DNA of 64,000 nt from JBCCEJ01 sp039030335 (lineage in GTDB: Bacteria; Pseudomonadota; Gammaproteobacteria; HK1): positions 33,487 to 97,486 of the forward strand of contig JBCCEJ010000012.1 of the NCBI GenBank assembly GCA_039030335.1, read 5' to 3'. Shown here in pieces: positions 34,893 through 44,139 of the stretch. Each line of letters starts with the position of its first letter. The stretch's first letter is position 1. Below the pieces are notes generated by a model that was not told where the DNA came from, did no database searches, and saw only the letters and a program-made list of their open reading frames with translations. A program made the translations under genes and the position numbers.

Positions 34893-36962
34893 TCACTGTG
34901 TCCGCGTGCAGCGCATCGTATAGCCGGCGCCCGGCGCCGGGCGCTCATCGACGTGTCCGTCAGGCCACCGGATTTGCAGTGCCAGCGGTTTGGCGGTGCC
35001 AAGTCCGAAATGACAGGCGAGTTCGCTGCCGCCCGCAAGGCCAGGGGCCGGCACGTGAAAGCAGGTCTGCGTCCTGCCGTCGTCGGTCTCGAGTGCCACT
35101 TCAGCCCCGATCGCCGCGCGATTCGCGCCAGCGCCTTGCAAATACATCGTTATCGCCTGGTGTTCAGGCCAGAAAGCCGCGCCGCGATTCGCGTACAGGC
35201 GGAATCTGCCGTTGTACGAGAACACGGCCAGATCAAGCCAGCCGTCACCGTCGACGTCTGCGACAGCGGTGCCCATCCCGGGGCCTGGTTCTGCCAGCCC
35301 GGCCGCGAAGGTCCAGGTTTTGAACCCCGCACTGCCGTCATTACGAAACAGCGCGTTCGGCATCGGCCGCCGGCCGAAGACGCCGCCGTGAAAGCTCGTA
35401 ATCGGAGCGCCGCCGGCCATGAATAAATCCAGATCGCCGTCGTTATCGGCATCCAGAAAGTGGCTGCCCCAGGTGATCGACATATCCCGCCAGGCCTTGC
35501 GCTTATAAGAAGGGTCAGTTTTCGGTTGCCACGGGAAATAGGTCCGCTCTACACCGAGAGCCGGCGCGATGTTCGCAAAGGCCGGGTGACCCGGCGTGCT
35601 GTCGTTTCGCAACACGACGTTCGGGCCGATGTTGGACATCGCGAAGTCGGGATCGCCGTCGAAATCGAGATCGCCAATGGCAAGCCCCATGGCGTTGAGC
35701 CCCGAACCCTTGCGGTCCGGAAACACCGCAAGTCCGCTGTCCGAAGCGACGTCGCTGAACCGCCACCGACGACCATCCGCCGGCGCGCCTGCAGGCCCGT
35801 CGTTGCGCCATAAGACGTTTGGCCGCGCCAGGCTTTCATGCGAGTAGGAGTCGTGGTCGCTCGCGACCACCAAATCAGCGTCTCCGTCGCGATCGATGTC
35901 GATCCAGGCGGCCGCGAACGCAGCCAGACGCGTCGCCGGGCCGCGGTTATCGAGCAGCCCGGTCACATTGACGAACCGGTCACCGGCGTTCCAGAACAAC
36001 TGCTCCTGGTGCATATCGGCCGCATCATTGATGTTCGTGATGTGCGAGGCAACGTATAGATCGAGGCGGCCGTCGCCATCGTAGTCGCCAAACGCGAAGC
36101 TCGTGGTGCGGTGAGAATTCGTAAGGTCCGCCGACTCCGGGACGAGTCCCACACGTTTCGCGACATCGGTGAACACCGGCTTGCCGTCTTCGCTCAGCCG
36201 GTTCTGGAAGAGATGGTCCGGACCATCCGTACCGACGAACAGATCCGCATCGCCGTCCCCGTCATAATCCACGAACGCCGCGGCCGATCCTCGAAACACG
36301 CCATCGAGGCCGGCAGCTTCGGTTACGTCGACAAATTTGAAGTTGCCGTCGTTGCGGAACAGCAGTCCCGGTATACCGAAGTTCGCGATGTAGAGATCCG
36401 GGTCGCCGTCTCCGTCATAGTCACCGAATGCAAGGCCGGTGGAAGCCGGAAACTCTTCGCCCAAATCGTCTTCGGTGTTGTGCAGTACCGCGACGCCCGC
36501 GGCTCTCGCCTGCTCCTCGAACAGCGCCTGCGGTACTTCCAGCAGGCGGCAGTCCGCCACGGCGCCGCCACGGTTTGCAACCGTTACCGGAAGCGGGCAC
36601 CCGGGCGCGCCGTCGGGCAGCGGGTAGAGCGCGCCAAGCGCCGGCTCATCCATGTATACAGGCGACAGCACGTCGTCGCCGATGCGCACATCGATATCGC
36701 CCGGCGCCCGATCCGCTCGCACGTGAAAGAACGCGTCGGGCCCCCGGGCTACCGCACCGGTCATCTCGAGGATACGCGGTCCGTTCGCGAGCGCAGGACA
36801 AGACCCGGCCGGTGCAGTGCACACCGGCGGCGCGCGCAGGGCCGCGGGTTTGAAAGCCTCGACCGTACACTGGAGCGCCTGTGCCGCGACGCTGCCACTT
36901 ACCAGCACGGCCGTTATGAAAACCCGCGCAGCTAACCCCGGTACGCGAGACCGCGGCAGCAC
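34893..36962 (-). CDS. CRTAC1 family FG-GAP/VCBS repeat protein with ASPIC/UnbV C-terminus
   Basis: 689 residues. An N-terminal signal peptide (VFITAVLVSGSVAAQA) points to secretion. Seven calcium-binding repeats of the FG-GAP type are visible: DYDGDGDPDLY, DYDGDGDADLF, DYDGDGRLDLY, DIDRDGDADLV, DLDFDGDPDF, DADNDGDLDLF and DVDGDGWLDLA, predicting a beta-propeller. The C-terminal 90 residues form an ASPIC/UnbV-like domain. Several Cys in the first 150 residues could form disulfides. The start is a GTG. Likely roles are adhesion or binding of extracellular ligands; the function is unproven. Confidence 0.88.
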   Translation of the reverse strand: MLPRSRVPGLAARVFITAVLVSGSVAAQALQCTVEAFKPAALRAPPVCTAPAGSCPALANGPRILEMTGAVARGPDAFFHVRADRAPGDIDVRIGDDVLSPVYMDEPALGALYPLPDGAPGCPLPVTVANRGGAVADCRLLEVPQALFEEQARAAGVAVLHNTEDDLGEEFPASTGLAFGDYDGDGDPDLYIANFGIPGLLFRNDGNFKFVDVTEAAGLDGVFRGSAAAFVDYDGDGDADLFVGTDGPDHLFQNRLSEDGKPVFTDVAKRVGLVPESADLTNSHRTTSFAFGDYDGDGRLDLYVASHITNINDAADMHQEQLFWNAGDRFVNVTGLLDNRGPATRLAAFAAAWIDIDRDGDADLVVASDHDSYSHESLARPNVLWRNDGPAGAPADGRRWRFSDVASDSGLAVFPDRKGSGLNAMGLAIGDLDFDGDPDFAMSNIGPNVVLRNDSTPGHPAFANIAPALGVERTYFPWQPKTDPSYKRKAWRDMSITWGSHFLDADNDGDLDLFMAGGAPITSFHGGVFGRRPMPNALFRNDGSAGFKTWTFAAGLAEPGPGMGTAVADVDGDGWLDLAVFSYNGRFRLYANRGAAFWPEHQAITMYLQGAGANRAAIGAEVALETDDGRTQTCFHVPAPGLAGGSELACHFGLGTAKPLALQIRWPDGHVDERPAPGAGYTMRCTRTQ

Positions 36963-37088
36963 GGCACCGCTCGGATCGGCGCTTACGAGATTCTGGTCAT
37001 GACGTTCGATAGTCGAGTTCCCGGCCGTGGCGGCGCTCGTCGAGTCCGGGCCAACCGACCGTCAGCACCGGCGTGGCGCAAAACATGC

Positions 37089-38627
37089 CTAAATGCTGCG
37101 GTCCCGCCCGACCCAGTACGGATCGCGCAATTTGCGTTTCAAAAGCTTGCCTGAATCAAGCCGGGGAATCTCACCCACGAACTCGATCACGCGAGGTATC
37201 TTGTATCCTGCGATACGGTCCTTCAGGAATTCACGAATGTCCGTTTCCGTTGTGCCCGCGCCTTCGGCCAGCTGTACCGCGGCGGCGACCCGTTCCCCAA
37301 ACTCATCGTCTGGCACCCCGAAGACGGCACAGTCATGAATATCCGCCATGGCGATCAGGGCCGCTTCGATTTCGGCTGGGTATATGTTGACACCGCCCGA
37401 GATGATCATGTCGATACGCCGGTCACATAAGTACAGATAGCCGCCGGCATCGAAATAGCCGATGTCGCCAGCGGTCACGAGCCCATCGCGCTCGATCTCC
37501 CGACGTTTATCATCCTGCTTGTAGTAGGTGAAGTCCGGCATGCTGCGGTGGCGCCCGAAGATCTCCCCGGCTTCCCCGACCTCGGCCGGAGCACCGTCTT
37601 CGCTGAATATCCGCACCTGGGCACCCTCTATCACCCGTCCAACCGTGCCCGGGTGCGCCATCGCCTCGGCGCTGTCACAACAGGTCAGCCAGCCGGTCTC
37701 GGTCGCTGCGTACGCTTCGTGTACAACCGGACCGAACCACTCGATCATCTGCCGTTTGACCTCCGGGGCACACGGTGCGGCCGCATGAATGACCCATTCC
37801 AGCGATGAGACGTCATAGCGCGTCCGCACGGCCTCCGGCAGGCGCAGCAGCCGCACGAACATCGTCGGGACGGCGTAGAGATGAGAAATGCGCTCGCGCG
37901 CGATGGTGGCGAGCAGCGCCTCGGCATCGAAGCGGGGTAACAGATGAACCTCGCCGCTCTGACGTACCGCACCCTGCGTGTAGCTGAATGGCGCCGAATG
38001 GTAGAGCGGCGCGCACATGACCGTGCGCATCCCGGACCGATGCCCGAACACCCCTGCGCGCATCGCCGCCATGGCCTCCGTCTGCTGAGCCGTGGGCGGC
38101 GCGTAGCGCACGCCCTTGGGGTGCCCCGTCGTGCCGCCCGTGTACAGCATCGCACCCGGGGGATTGCGCTCCGGAGAGGCGAGCGGTCCGAACGTCTGCA
38201 GCCACTCCGACCAGTCGGGACTCCGGCGCTTCGCGGGGCGTCCCGGGGCTCCGTACGCCGCGATCAACCCTGCTGTCGAAGGTACTTCCAGAATGTGGAT
38301 GTCCTCGGCGATGACACTTTCACATTGCCGCAGGAGTGCATCGTGCGCGACGAGAACGCGTGCACCGCTGTTATCGAGAACGTAGGCGACTTCCTCGGCG
38401 TGAAAGTGCCAGTTGATGGGCACCGGGTAGCAGCCAAGCGACGCCGCCGCAAAAGTCGCTTCGAGAAATTCGATCTCGTTGCGCAGCAGCAGCGCAACGG
38501 TGTCGCCCGCCGTCAGACCGAGCGCACTCAGCCCGGTGGCGGCCCGTGCCGTGCGGGCGTGAAAATCATCAAGAGTTACGGCTCTGTCACCGCAGACAAT
38601 ACGTCCTGTTTCGGGTTTGGCTGACAT
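37089..38627 (-). CDS. Acyl-CoA synthetase (AMP-binding, class I adenylate-forming)
   Basis: 512 residues. It activates a carboxylic acid through an acyl-AMP to the CoA thioester. Motifs: the P-loop-like MLYTGGTTGHPKGVRY, HEAYAATETGWLTC, VTAGDIGYFDAGGYLYLCDR with the hinge, and the C-terminal catalytic Lys in PRLDSGKLLKRKL. The ATG has GAGG eight bases upstream; homology starts here although the frame is open further up. It is divergent from a CoA-type Nudix gene. Substrate could be a fatty or aromatic acid; a benign link to the nearby enoyl-CoA hydratases and CoA transferase is likely. Confidence 0.92.
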   Translation of the reverse strand: MSAKPETGRIVCGDRAVTLDDFHARTARAATGLSALGLTAGDTVALLLRNEIEFLEATFAAASLGCYPVPINWHFHAEEVAYVLDNSGARVLVAHDALLRQCESVIAEDIHILEVPSTAGLIAAYGAPGRPAKRRSPDWSEWLQTFGPLASPERNPPGAMLYTGGTTGHPKGVRYAPPTAQQTEAMAAMRAGVFGHRSGMRTVMCAPLYHSAPFSYTQGAVRQSGEVHLLPRFDAEALLATIARERISHLYAVPTMFVRLLRLPEAVRTRYDVSSLEWVIHAAAPCAPEVKRQMIEWFGPVVHEAYAATETGWLTCCDSAEAMAHPGTVGRVIEGAQVRIFSEDGAPAEVGEAGEIFGRHRSMPDFTYYKQDDKRREIERDGLVTAGDIGYFDAGGYLYLCDRRIDMIISGGVNIYPAEIEAALIAMADIHDCAVFGVPDDEFGERVAAAVQLAEGAGTTETDIREFLKDRIAGYKIPRVIEFVGEIPRLDSGKLLKRKLRDPYWVGRDRSI

Positions 38628-38836
38628 CGTGCCGTCCTCTTGCAGCATCGGGTGAAGACGCGCCGCGCCGCCACTATCCTCTGTGGCATCGCGCTCATTA
38701 CGCACCGCACCATGCTGCTCAACCCAGACTCCAAGTACAATCCCCTCGCCGCGTCGAAGTGCTGGCGGCCGGGCGAATCTCCCGGTGGCGCCGATCCGGG
38801 CCGCGCGCACCAGAACCACTTGAGACCTCGGATTAG

Positions 38837-39418
38837 ATGCTGGATTTGGCGGACTTGACCAGCCGGTGTGACGACGACGCGCTGCAGACGCTGTCAGAGC
38901 GGCGGTGCGCCGCCGTGGCATTGATGTTCGCTGACGGCGCCGACGGCCTGGAAATGTGCTTCGTCAAGCGTAAGGAGTACCCGGGCGATCCCTGGTCAGG
39001 ACAGATGGCATTGCCGGGCGGCAAACGCACAGCCGACGATGGCACCCCGCACGCCGTCGCCGTTCGCGAGGTCAGCGAAGAGGTCGGAGTCGATCTCAGC
39101 AGCTGCACGCCGATCGGCATGCTGCCGCGGATGACGGCCGGCGCCGGCGGCCTGCGCGATCCGCTACCCGTGTACCCGGTGCTGTACCGCATCGAGGGGC
39201 CCGGCCCACTCATCACGCTCGGCGACGAACTGGCCGAAGGACACTGGATTGCGCTCAGCCACCTGTGGGATCGCCAGAACTGGTCATCACTGCAGTGGCG
39301 CGGTAGCCGTTTTGCCGGAATCGCACACGGCGAGCGGATCATCTGGGGTTTCACTTTGAGCGTACTGACCCGACTTTCCGAGATCGCCGGACGGTCCATA
39401 CGAGGTGTGTACGACTAG
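38837..39418 (+). CDS. Nudix hydrolase, CoA pyrophosphatase-like
   Basis: 193 residues. The Nudix box GGKRTADDGTPHAVAVREVS is followed by EEVGV. The preceding CoA-type context PGDPWSGQMALPGGK matches NudL-type CoA diphosphatases, which cut CoA to phosphopantetheine and 3',5'-ADP. This fits a region with many CoA-using enzymes. The start ATG is the first in frame. It lies 209 bases from the divergent acyl-CoA synthetase gene; that gap shows nothing I can name. Confidence 0.9.
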   Translation: MLDLADLTSRCDDDALQTLSERRCAAVALMFADGADGLEMCFVKRKEYPGDPWSGQMALPGGKRTADDGTPHAVAVREVSEEVGVDLSSCTPIGMLPRMTAGAGGLRDPLPVYPVLYRIEGPGPLITLGDELAEGHWIALSHLWDRQNWSSLQWRGSRFAGIAHGERIIWGFTLSVLTRLSEIAGRSIRGVYD

Positions 39419-39484
39419 TCGGGCGCGGCCAGCAGTGCCGACAGGCGGCTGCATCGGAGTACTCACTTCGATTACCATCCGGGC

Positions 39485-40288
39485 ATGAACGTACGCTCCC
39501 GACCCTTCGTAGGCATTGCCGCCAGCCATATGGAAACCGCCACCGGGCGGTTTATGACGCACGGAACGTCGAGCGTCCTGGTCGATTCCACCGCCAGATT
39601 CTCGCACTGCACGCCTTTCCTTATCCCGGGCGTTCCGTCGCAGCTCGACCTGGATAATCTGGTCGAGCGCATGGACGGCCTGCTGCTGCCGGGCGGCCGC
39701 GCAAATGTAGAGCCTCATCATTTCGACGGCGCGCCATTTCCGGACGACGAACCGATCGACCCAGGTCGCGACGGCACCGTCATACCGTTGATCCGCACGT
39801 GCATCGAACGGGAAGTTCCGATCTTCGGTATCTGCCGCGGAATTCAGGAGATGAACGTCGCCATGGGCGGCTCGCTCCACTACCGGATTCATCTGCTCGA
39901 CGGCAAGGACGATCACCGCATGCCGCGCCACGATGATGTCACGCGCGAGGAGATTTTCCGCCTGCGGCATGCAGTGGCATTGACGGGTTCGCTCGCCAAG
40001 ATCGCCGGCAGCGCCGAAGTTCTCGTGAACTCACTGCACGGACAGGGGATCGACCGGCTGGCAGACGCATTCACGGTCGAAGCGGTGTCGCCCGATGGCG
40101 TCATAGAAGGGATCCGACTCAAGAATGACCGGACCTTCACGGCCGGCGTTCAGTGGCATGCCGAGTGGGAACCCGAAAACCACGAGCTGTCCCGGCGACT
40201 GTTCGAACATTTCGGCGAAGCGGCCTACGAGCGCATGTGCGCGCGACGCCCGGCACCCCGGCGCGTGGCGGTTCACGCCGTGCCATAG
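39485..40288 (+). CDS. Gamma-glutamyl-gamma-aminobutyrate hydrolase family (class I glutamine amidotransferase-like)
   Basis: 267 residues of the PuuD-like peptidase C26 family. Catalytic Cys in FGICRGIQEMNVAMGGSL, the His-Glu pair in VQWHAEWEPEN, and VNSLHGQGIDRLAD typical of PuuD. PuuD cleaves gamma-glutamyl-GABA in putrescine breakdown. No puuA, puuB or puuC genes are nearby, so a different gamma-glutamyl substrate is possible. It is followed after 43 bases by an enoyl-CoA hydratase gene on the same strand. Confidence 0.9.
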   Translation: MNVRSRPFVGIAASHMETATGRFMTHGTSSVLVDSTARFSHCTPFLIPGVPSQLDLDNLVERMDGLLLPGGRANVEPHHFDGAPFPDDEPIDPGRDGTVIPLIRTCIEREVPIFGICRGIQEMNVAMGGSLHYRIHLLDGKDDHRMPRHDDVTREEIFRLRHAVALTGSLAKIAGSAEVLVNSLHGQGIDRLADAFTVEAVSPDGVIEGIRLKNDRTFTAGVQWHAEWEPENHELSRRLFEHFGEAAYERMCARRPAPRRVAVHAVP

Positions 40289-40331
40289 CCTTCGCCTGCT
40301 CCACCCAAAACTCTACTGAGGAAGCCTCCCG

Positions 40332-41135
40332 ATGAGCACGATCGGCGCATTTACGGATCTAGAAGTCACACTCGTCGACAACCACGTCGCGGTTGTCGAA
40401 ATCCAACGTCCGCCCCATAACTTCTTCGACATCGCGCTCATCAATCAGATCGCCGACGCCTACGAGGCGCTGGACGAGCACGACGGATGCCGCGCGATCG
40501 TGCTGGCCGCGCAGGGCAAGAACTTCTGCGCCGGGGCCAACTTCGGGGCCAGCAGCGAAGAGACGGGCAACGCCGCACGCAGCGACGGAGGCGAGAATTC
40601 AGGCCACCTCTACCAGTACGCCGTGCGGATCTTCGAAGCCAAGACACCCGTTGTCGCCGCCATCCAGGGTGCCGCGATAGGCGGAGGGCTAGGGCTCGCG
40701 ATCTCGGCTGACTTCCGCGTCACGTGCCCCGAGGGCCGGTTCAGCGCAAACTTCACGCGGCTCGGCTTTCATCCGGGTTTTGGTCTGACTCATACACTGC
40801 CGCGCCTGGTCGGGCCCAACAAGGCGGCAGAGCTGTTCTACACAGGGCGTCGGGTCAAAGGTGATGAGGCCGTCGCCATCGGCATGGCGGACCGGCTCGT
40901 GGCATTGGAGGACGTGCGCAGCGCCGCGATCGACTTCGCCGCCGACATCGCCGGGTCGGCGCCGCTGGCGGTGCGTGCCACCCGCGAGACGCTGCGCGGT
41001 AACCTGGCAGAGGAGGTCCGCAAAGCGACCGATCACGAGCTGGTGCAGCAGGTCTGGCTGCGCGACACCAACGATTGGTCAGAAGGCGTCAAGGCCATGG
41101 CCGAACGGCGGGCGCCGCAGTTCACGGGTACCTGA
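40332..41135 (+). CDS. Enoyl-CoA hydratase/isomerase family protein
   Basis: 267 residues of the crotonase fold with both oxyanion-hole blocks: VLAAQGKNFCAGANFG and VVAAIQGAAIGGGLGLAISA. The region around FSANFTRLGFHPGFGLTHTL replaces the usual catalytic Glu of hydratases by Gly/Phe-rich sequence, so the exact reaction is open. GAGGAA precedes the ATG. It follows the PuuD-like gene and converges with a CoA transferase gene, leaving only 11 bases between stops. Confidence 0.9.
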   Translation: MSTIGAFTDLEVTLVDNHVAVVEIQRPPHNFFDIALINQIADAYEALDEHDGCRAIVLAAQGKNFCAGANFGASSEETGNAARSDGGENSGHLYQYAVRIFEAKTPVVAAIQGAAIGGGLGLAISADFRVTCPEGRFSANFTRLGFHPGFGLTHTLPRLVGPNKAAELFYTGRRVKGDEAVAIGMADRLVALEDVRSAAIDFAADIAGSAPLAVRATRETLRGNLAEEVRKATDHELVQQVWLRDTNDWSEGVKAMAERRAPQFTGT

Positions 41136-41146
41136 TTCGGGCGCTC

Positions 41147-42313
41147 TCAACCGCTCCGGAGGAGCCCGGCGAGCGTCTCGTCGGGCAATCCCAATTCCGC
41201 CAGCAGCGCGGGCCCATGCTCTCCCACACCTGGCACGTGCTGCCCGGCGCTGGCGTTCGCCTCACTGAACTTGATCGGGCAATTGGGTACCGCGTAGGCG
41301 CCGCTGCCGTCCGTCACCGTGACAGCGCTACCGCGATGTGCGACCTGGGGATCCAGGCGCGCTTCGCCGACCGTTCTGAACGCTGCCGCCGGGCAGCCTT
41401 CCCGGGTCAGTCGGCGCTCGGCTTCCTGACTGTCGACCGTCGCGGCCCACGTGGCCAGCTCTTCGACCAACGCCGGCCAGTTCGCGACGCGCGCCTCGCG
41501 CGTTGCGAACCTCGGGTCGCGCATCCAGTCGTCCCGGCCCGCTGCCCGGCCGAGCGCAGCAAAGTTACCCTGTGATACCGGTGCGATGGCCAGAAAGCCG
41601 TCGCGCGTCACCAGTGGCCTGAAGACGATGGGCGGCTGCAATCCGGGGAACTGGGATTCTGCATATTCGTAGCTCATGAGCGTGTGCATCGTGTCCATCA
41701 GCGCCACGTCCAGATGCTCGCCCCGGCCCGTGCGTTCGCGGCGGTAGAGCGCCGCGCCGATGCCGGCCAGGGCGTGCACAGCGGCGAGCGCGTCCGCCAC
41801 CACATAACGACTCGCCGCCGGGCGCTCAAACTCGGGGTCATAGCGCGGGATCAGCATGTCGAATCCGCTCGCGGCGTGAATCACCGGGGCAAACGACGGC
41901 CGGTCAGCGCTCGGTCCCGTTTGCCCGTAGCCCGATACCGAGCAGTAGACGAGATCCGGTTTCAAAGTCTGCAGTACGGAGTAACCGAGTCCCAACCGCT
42001 CGATCACACCGGGACGAAAGTTCTCGATGAGCACGTCGGCCGTGCGTACCAGCGCCTTTACCGCTTCCAGACCGGCGCTCTGCTTGAGATCGATAGCAAG
42101 GCTTTTCTTGCCGCAGTTCAACGTGCCGAAGTAAGCACTGTGCCCATCGCGGACCGGCGGCGCGGCTCGGAGGAACTCGCCGCCGGGCGGCTCGATCTTG
42201 ATGACTTCGGCACCCATGTCCGCCATCAGCCGTGTGCAGTACGGACCGGCCACGAACATCGTGAAATCGAGTACGCGTAAGCCCTCGTAGGGACCTGCTA
42301 AATCAACACTCAC
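41147..42313 (-). CDS. CaiB/BaiF family (class III) CoA transferase
   Basis: 388 residues. It carries the canonical nucleophile Asp207 in LDVALMDTM, as in formyl-CoA transferase, plus LRVLDFTMFVAGPYCTRLMA and GAEVIKIEPPGGEF at the N-terminus. The other CaiB in this window has Glu at the same place, so the two probably differ in substrate. Its start overlaps the stop of the GNAT gene (ATGA). It would transfer CoA from a thioester to a free acid, feeding the hydratases encoded on either side; the substrate is not known. Confidence 0.93.
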   Translation of the reverse strand: MSVDLAGPYEGLRVLDFTMFVAGPYCTRLMADMGAEVIKIEPPGGEFLRAAPPVRDGHSAYFGTLNCGKKSLAIDLKQSAGLEAVKALVRTADVLIENFRPGVIERLGLGYSVLQTLKPDLVYCSVSGYGQTGPSADRPSFAPVIHAASGFDMLIPRYDPEFERPAASRYVVADALAAVHALAGIGAALYRRERTGRGEHLDVALMDTMHTLMSYEYAESQFPGLQPPIVFRPLVTRDGFLAIAPVSQGNFAALGRAAGRDDWMRDPRFATREARVANWPALVEELATWAATVDSQEAERRLTREGCPAAAFRTVGEARLDPQVAHRGSAVTVTDGSGAYAVPNCPIKFSEANASAGQHVPGVGEHGPALLAELGLPDETLAGLLRSG

Positions 42314-43020
42314 GATGCCTGCTCTCCTCTGGACCGCGCATGCAGATCAACCAGACGGCAGCGCTGCTGCCCGTCCTCCGAAAAATTCTCTGGCGCGAGC
42401 CACGTCTCGAAATTGCTGCGCAATGCAGGCCATTCGCCATCGAGTATCGAGAACCAGGCGGTATCGCGGTTGCGGCCCTTGACGATCATATGCTGGCGAA
42501 ACACGCCTTCGAATGTAAAGCCGAGCCGTAGCGCGGCTGCCCGCGATCGCTGGTTGAGCGCATTGCAACGCCACTGCATGCGCCGATAGCCCAGGTCGTC
42601 AAAGGCATGGCGAATCATCAGGAACAGTGCCTCGGTAGTCTGGGGGCTGCGCTGTAGCGGCGGCGCGAACCAGATCGCGCCAATCTCCATCGAGCCAAAA
42701 GCGGGCAGGATATCCATGTAGCGGGCCGTACCGAACAGAGCGCCGGTCTCGTGGTCTCGAAATGCGACGGCCGAATGGTCGTGCCCGTGTTGGCGATACA
42801 GCCAGGTACGGAACGTGGCGACGTCCGGGAACGGACCGTCTGGCAGATATGTCCACAGTGCCAATGCCGTCTCGTCGGCGTGACCAGCGGCATACAGCTC
42901 TTCCGCCATCGAATCCGGATCGAGCGGCTCGAGCGTCACGCGCGCGCCCGCGAGCGGCGTGCGCTGCGGCCAGCGCAGTTCGTGAGCCGCAACCGGGTGG
43001 CCCAACTCCGGTGTATTCAT
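42310..43020 (-). CDS. GNAT family N-acetyltransferase (RimJ/RimL-like)
   Basis: 236 residues with the acetyltransferase pattern of RimJ/RimL proteins: MEIGAIWFAPPLQRSPQTTE, then RMQWRCNALNQRSRAAALRL and GFTFEGVFRQHMIVKGRNRD. These enzymes acetylate protein N-termini or small amines using acetyl-CoA. The ATG was chosen over a TTG one codon upstream. The stop overlaps the start of the CaiB gene, so the two are co-translated. That pairing has no known meaning. Confidence 0.9.
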   Translation of the reverse strand: MNTPELGHPVAAHELRWPQRTPLAGARVTLEPLDPDSMAEELYAAGHADETALALWTYLPDGPFPDVATFRTWLYRQHGHDHSAVAFRDHETGALFGTARYMDILPAFGSMEIGAIWFAPPLQRSPQTTEALFLMIRHAFDDLGYRRMQWRCNALNQRSRAAALRLGFTFEGVFRQHMIVKGRNRDTAWFSILDGEWPALRSNFETWLAPENFSEDGQQRCRLVDLHARSRGEQAS

Positions 43021-43118
43021 CAAACTTAACTCCCGATTTGCGACCTGGCCGCTTCCCGGCAGCCACGGAGTTGGCGGTTACCGCCGAGCATTCTTCCCAA
43101 TCTCACGGTGATGATTCA

Positions 43119-43835
43119 ATGAGCGTTTTGCAAACTTCTCACGACGGGTGGACCGAAATCATGCTGAACCGCCCAGACCGGCGTAACGCGATCACGGGCG
43201 AACTCGGCATCGACCTGGCACAGGCGCTGGAGCAGGCGGAGGCGGACGATGCCGTCCAAGCCGTGTTGCTCTGCGGAGCCGGCGGCGCATTCTGCTCAGG
43301 CCTCGACCTGGACGCCTTCAATGCAGAGCCCGCACCAGGCTGGATGAGCGAATGGCCTGCCATCTGGCGGCGTGCGCACCGGGCGCTCTACAACTGCGGA
43401 AAGCCGATCGTCTGCGCGTTGGAGCGGTATGCGATCAACGGCGGTGCCGCGCTCGCGATCGCGAGTGACTTCATGGTCGCCGGAAACGGCGCTTTTCTGC
43501 AGGTCGGGGAAGTCCGGATCGGCATGGCCGCTCCATACAACCTCGCGTGGCTCGGTCTGCGCCACGGAGAAGCGACCAGCATGCGAATTGCGCTAAGAGG
43601 CGATCGCGTGCACGGCCCCGAACTGGCGCGGCTCGGCATTGCGACCGAATCCGTGCCAGATGATGCGGTCTACCGTGCCGCAACCGACCTGACCATGGAG
43701 CTCGCGGGGTTCCCGGCTGGGGCGGCAGCACGCATCAAGCGCGGGTTCCGCGCCGGGACCGGCATCGATGTGGACGCCTACTTCGATCGCATTTTCGCCA
43801 CCGCAGCCGGCGGCGCCAGACCTCCCAGGCGTTGA
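43119..43835 (+). CDS. Enoyl-CoA hydratase/isomerase family protein
   Basis: 238 residues of the crotonase fold: ITGELGIDLAQALEQAEADD, oxyanion block VLLCGAGGAFCSGLDLDAFN and second block VCALERYAINGGAALAIASD. The Glu expected in the hydratase active site is not obvious, as in the other two crotonases of this window. The frame is open far upstream, but homology begins at this ATG. It is divergent from the GNAT-CaiB pair. Substrate unknown. Confidence 0.88.
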   Translation: MSVLQTSHDGWTEIMLNRPDRRNAITGELGIDLAQALEQAEADDAVQAVLLCGAGGAFCSGLDLDAFNAEPAPGWMSEWPAIWRRAHRALYNCGKPIVCALERYAINGGAALAIASDFMVAGNGAFLQVGEVRIGMAAPYNLAWLGLRHGEATSMRIALRGDRVHGPELARLGIATESVPDDAVYRAATDLTMELAGFPAGAAARIKRGFRAGTGIDVDAYFDRIFATAAGGARPPRR

Positions 43836-44139
43836 TCTCGCGACGCGAGCCGCCCGCCTCAACGACGGGATGGCGAGCACCCGCCGGCGTGCAACCAGAC
43901 TCTACCGCGGTCGGCCCACGGACCGCAGGTGTCTGCACCGTGTCCGGCTGAATGAACGGACGCCCCAGGCCCGACCGCCGCCTGTTCAAAACCGTGGGGC
44001 CCTGCCGATAACTCCTCACAAGAGCCGTTCCATACGTCCTTGGAACGCCCGGCCAGGAAAACTTGCTTAGATGCCAACGTCCCCGCCGTATGGAAGGCAC
44101 CTTCCATCGGCGGGCGGCGTGATGGCTGAGGAGAAACGC
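43836..44139. other. Intergenic region with hairpins before the GGDEF gene
   Basis: About 300 bases without a supported gene. It begins with the perfect repeat CTCGCGACGCGAG at the crotonase stop (43837-43849), a small terminator-like hairpin. It ends with a large hairpin described separately, then the GAGGAG ribosome binding site of the GGDEF gene at 44128-44133. Confidence 0.45.
44082..44114 (+). promoter_or_regulatory. Long hairpin in the leader of the GGDEF gene
   Basis: CCCGCCG (bulged T) ATGGAAGG, loop CA, CCTTCCAT CGGCGGG: a 15-pair stem with one bulge. It ends 13 bases before the GAGGAG ribosome binding site. It could stop readthrough, form a protein-binding site, or act as a leader structure controlling the diguanylate cyclase. 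Confidence 0.55.
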
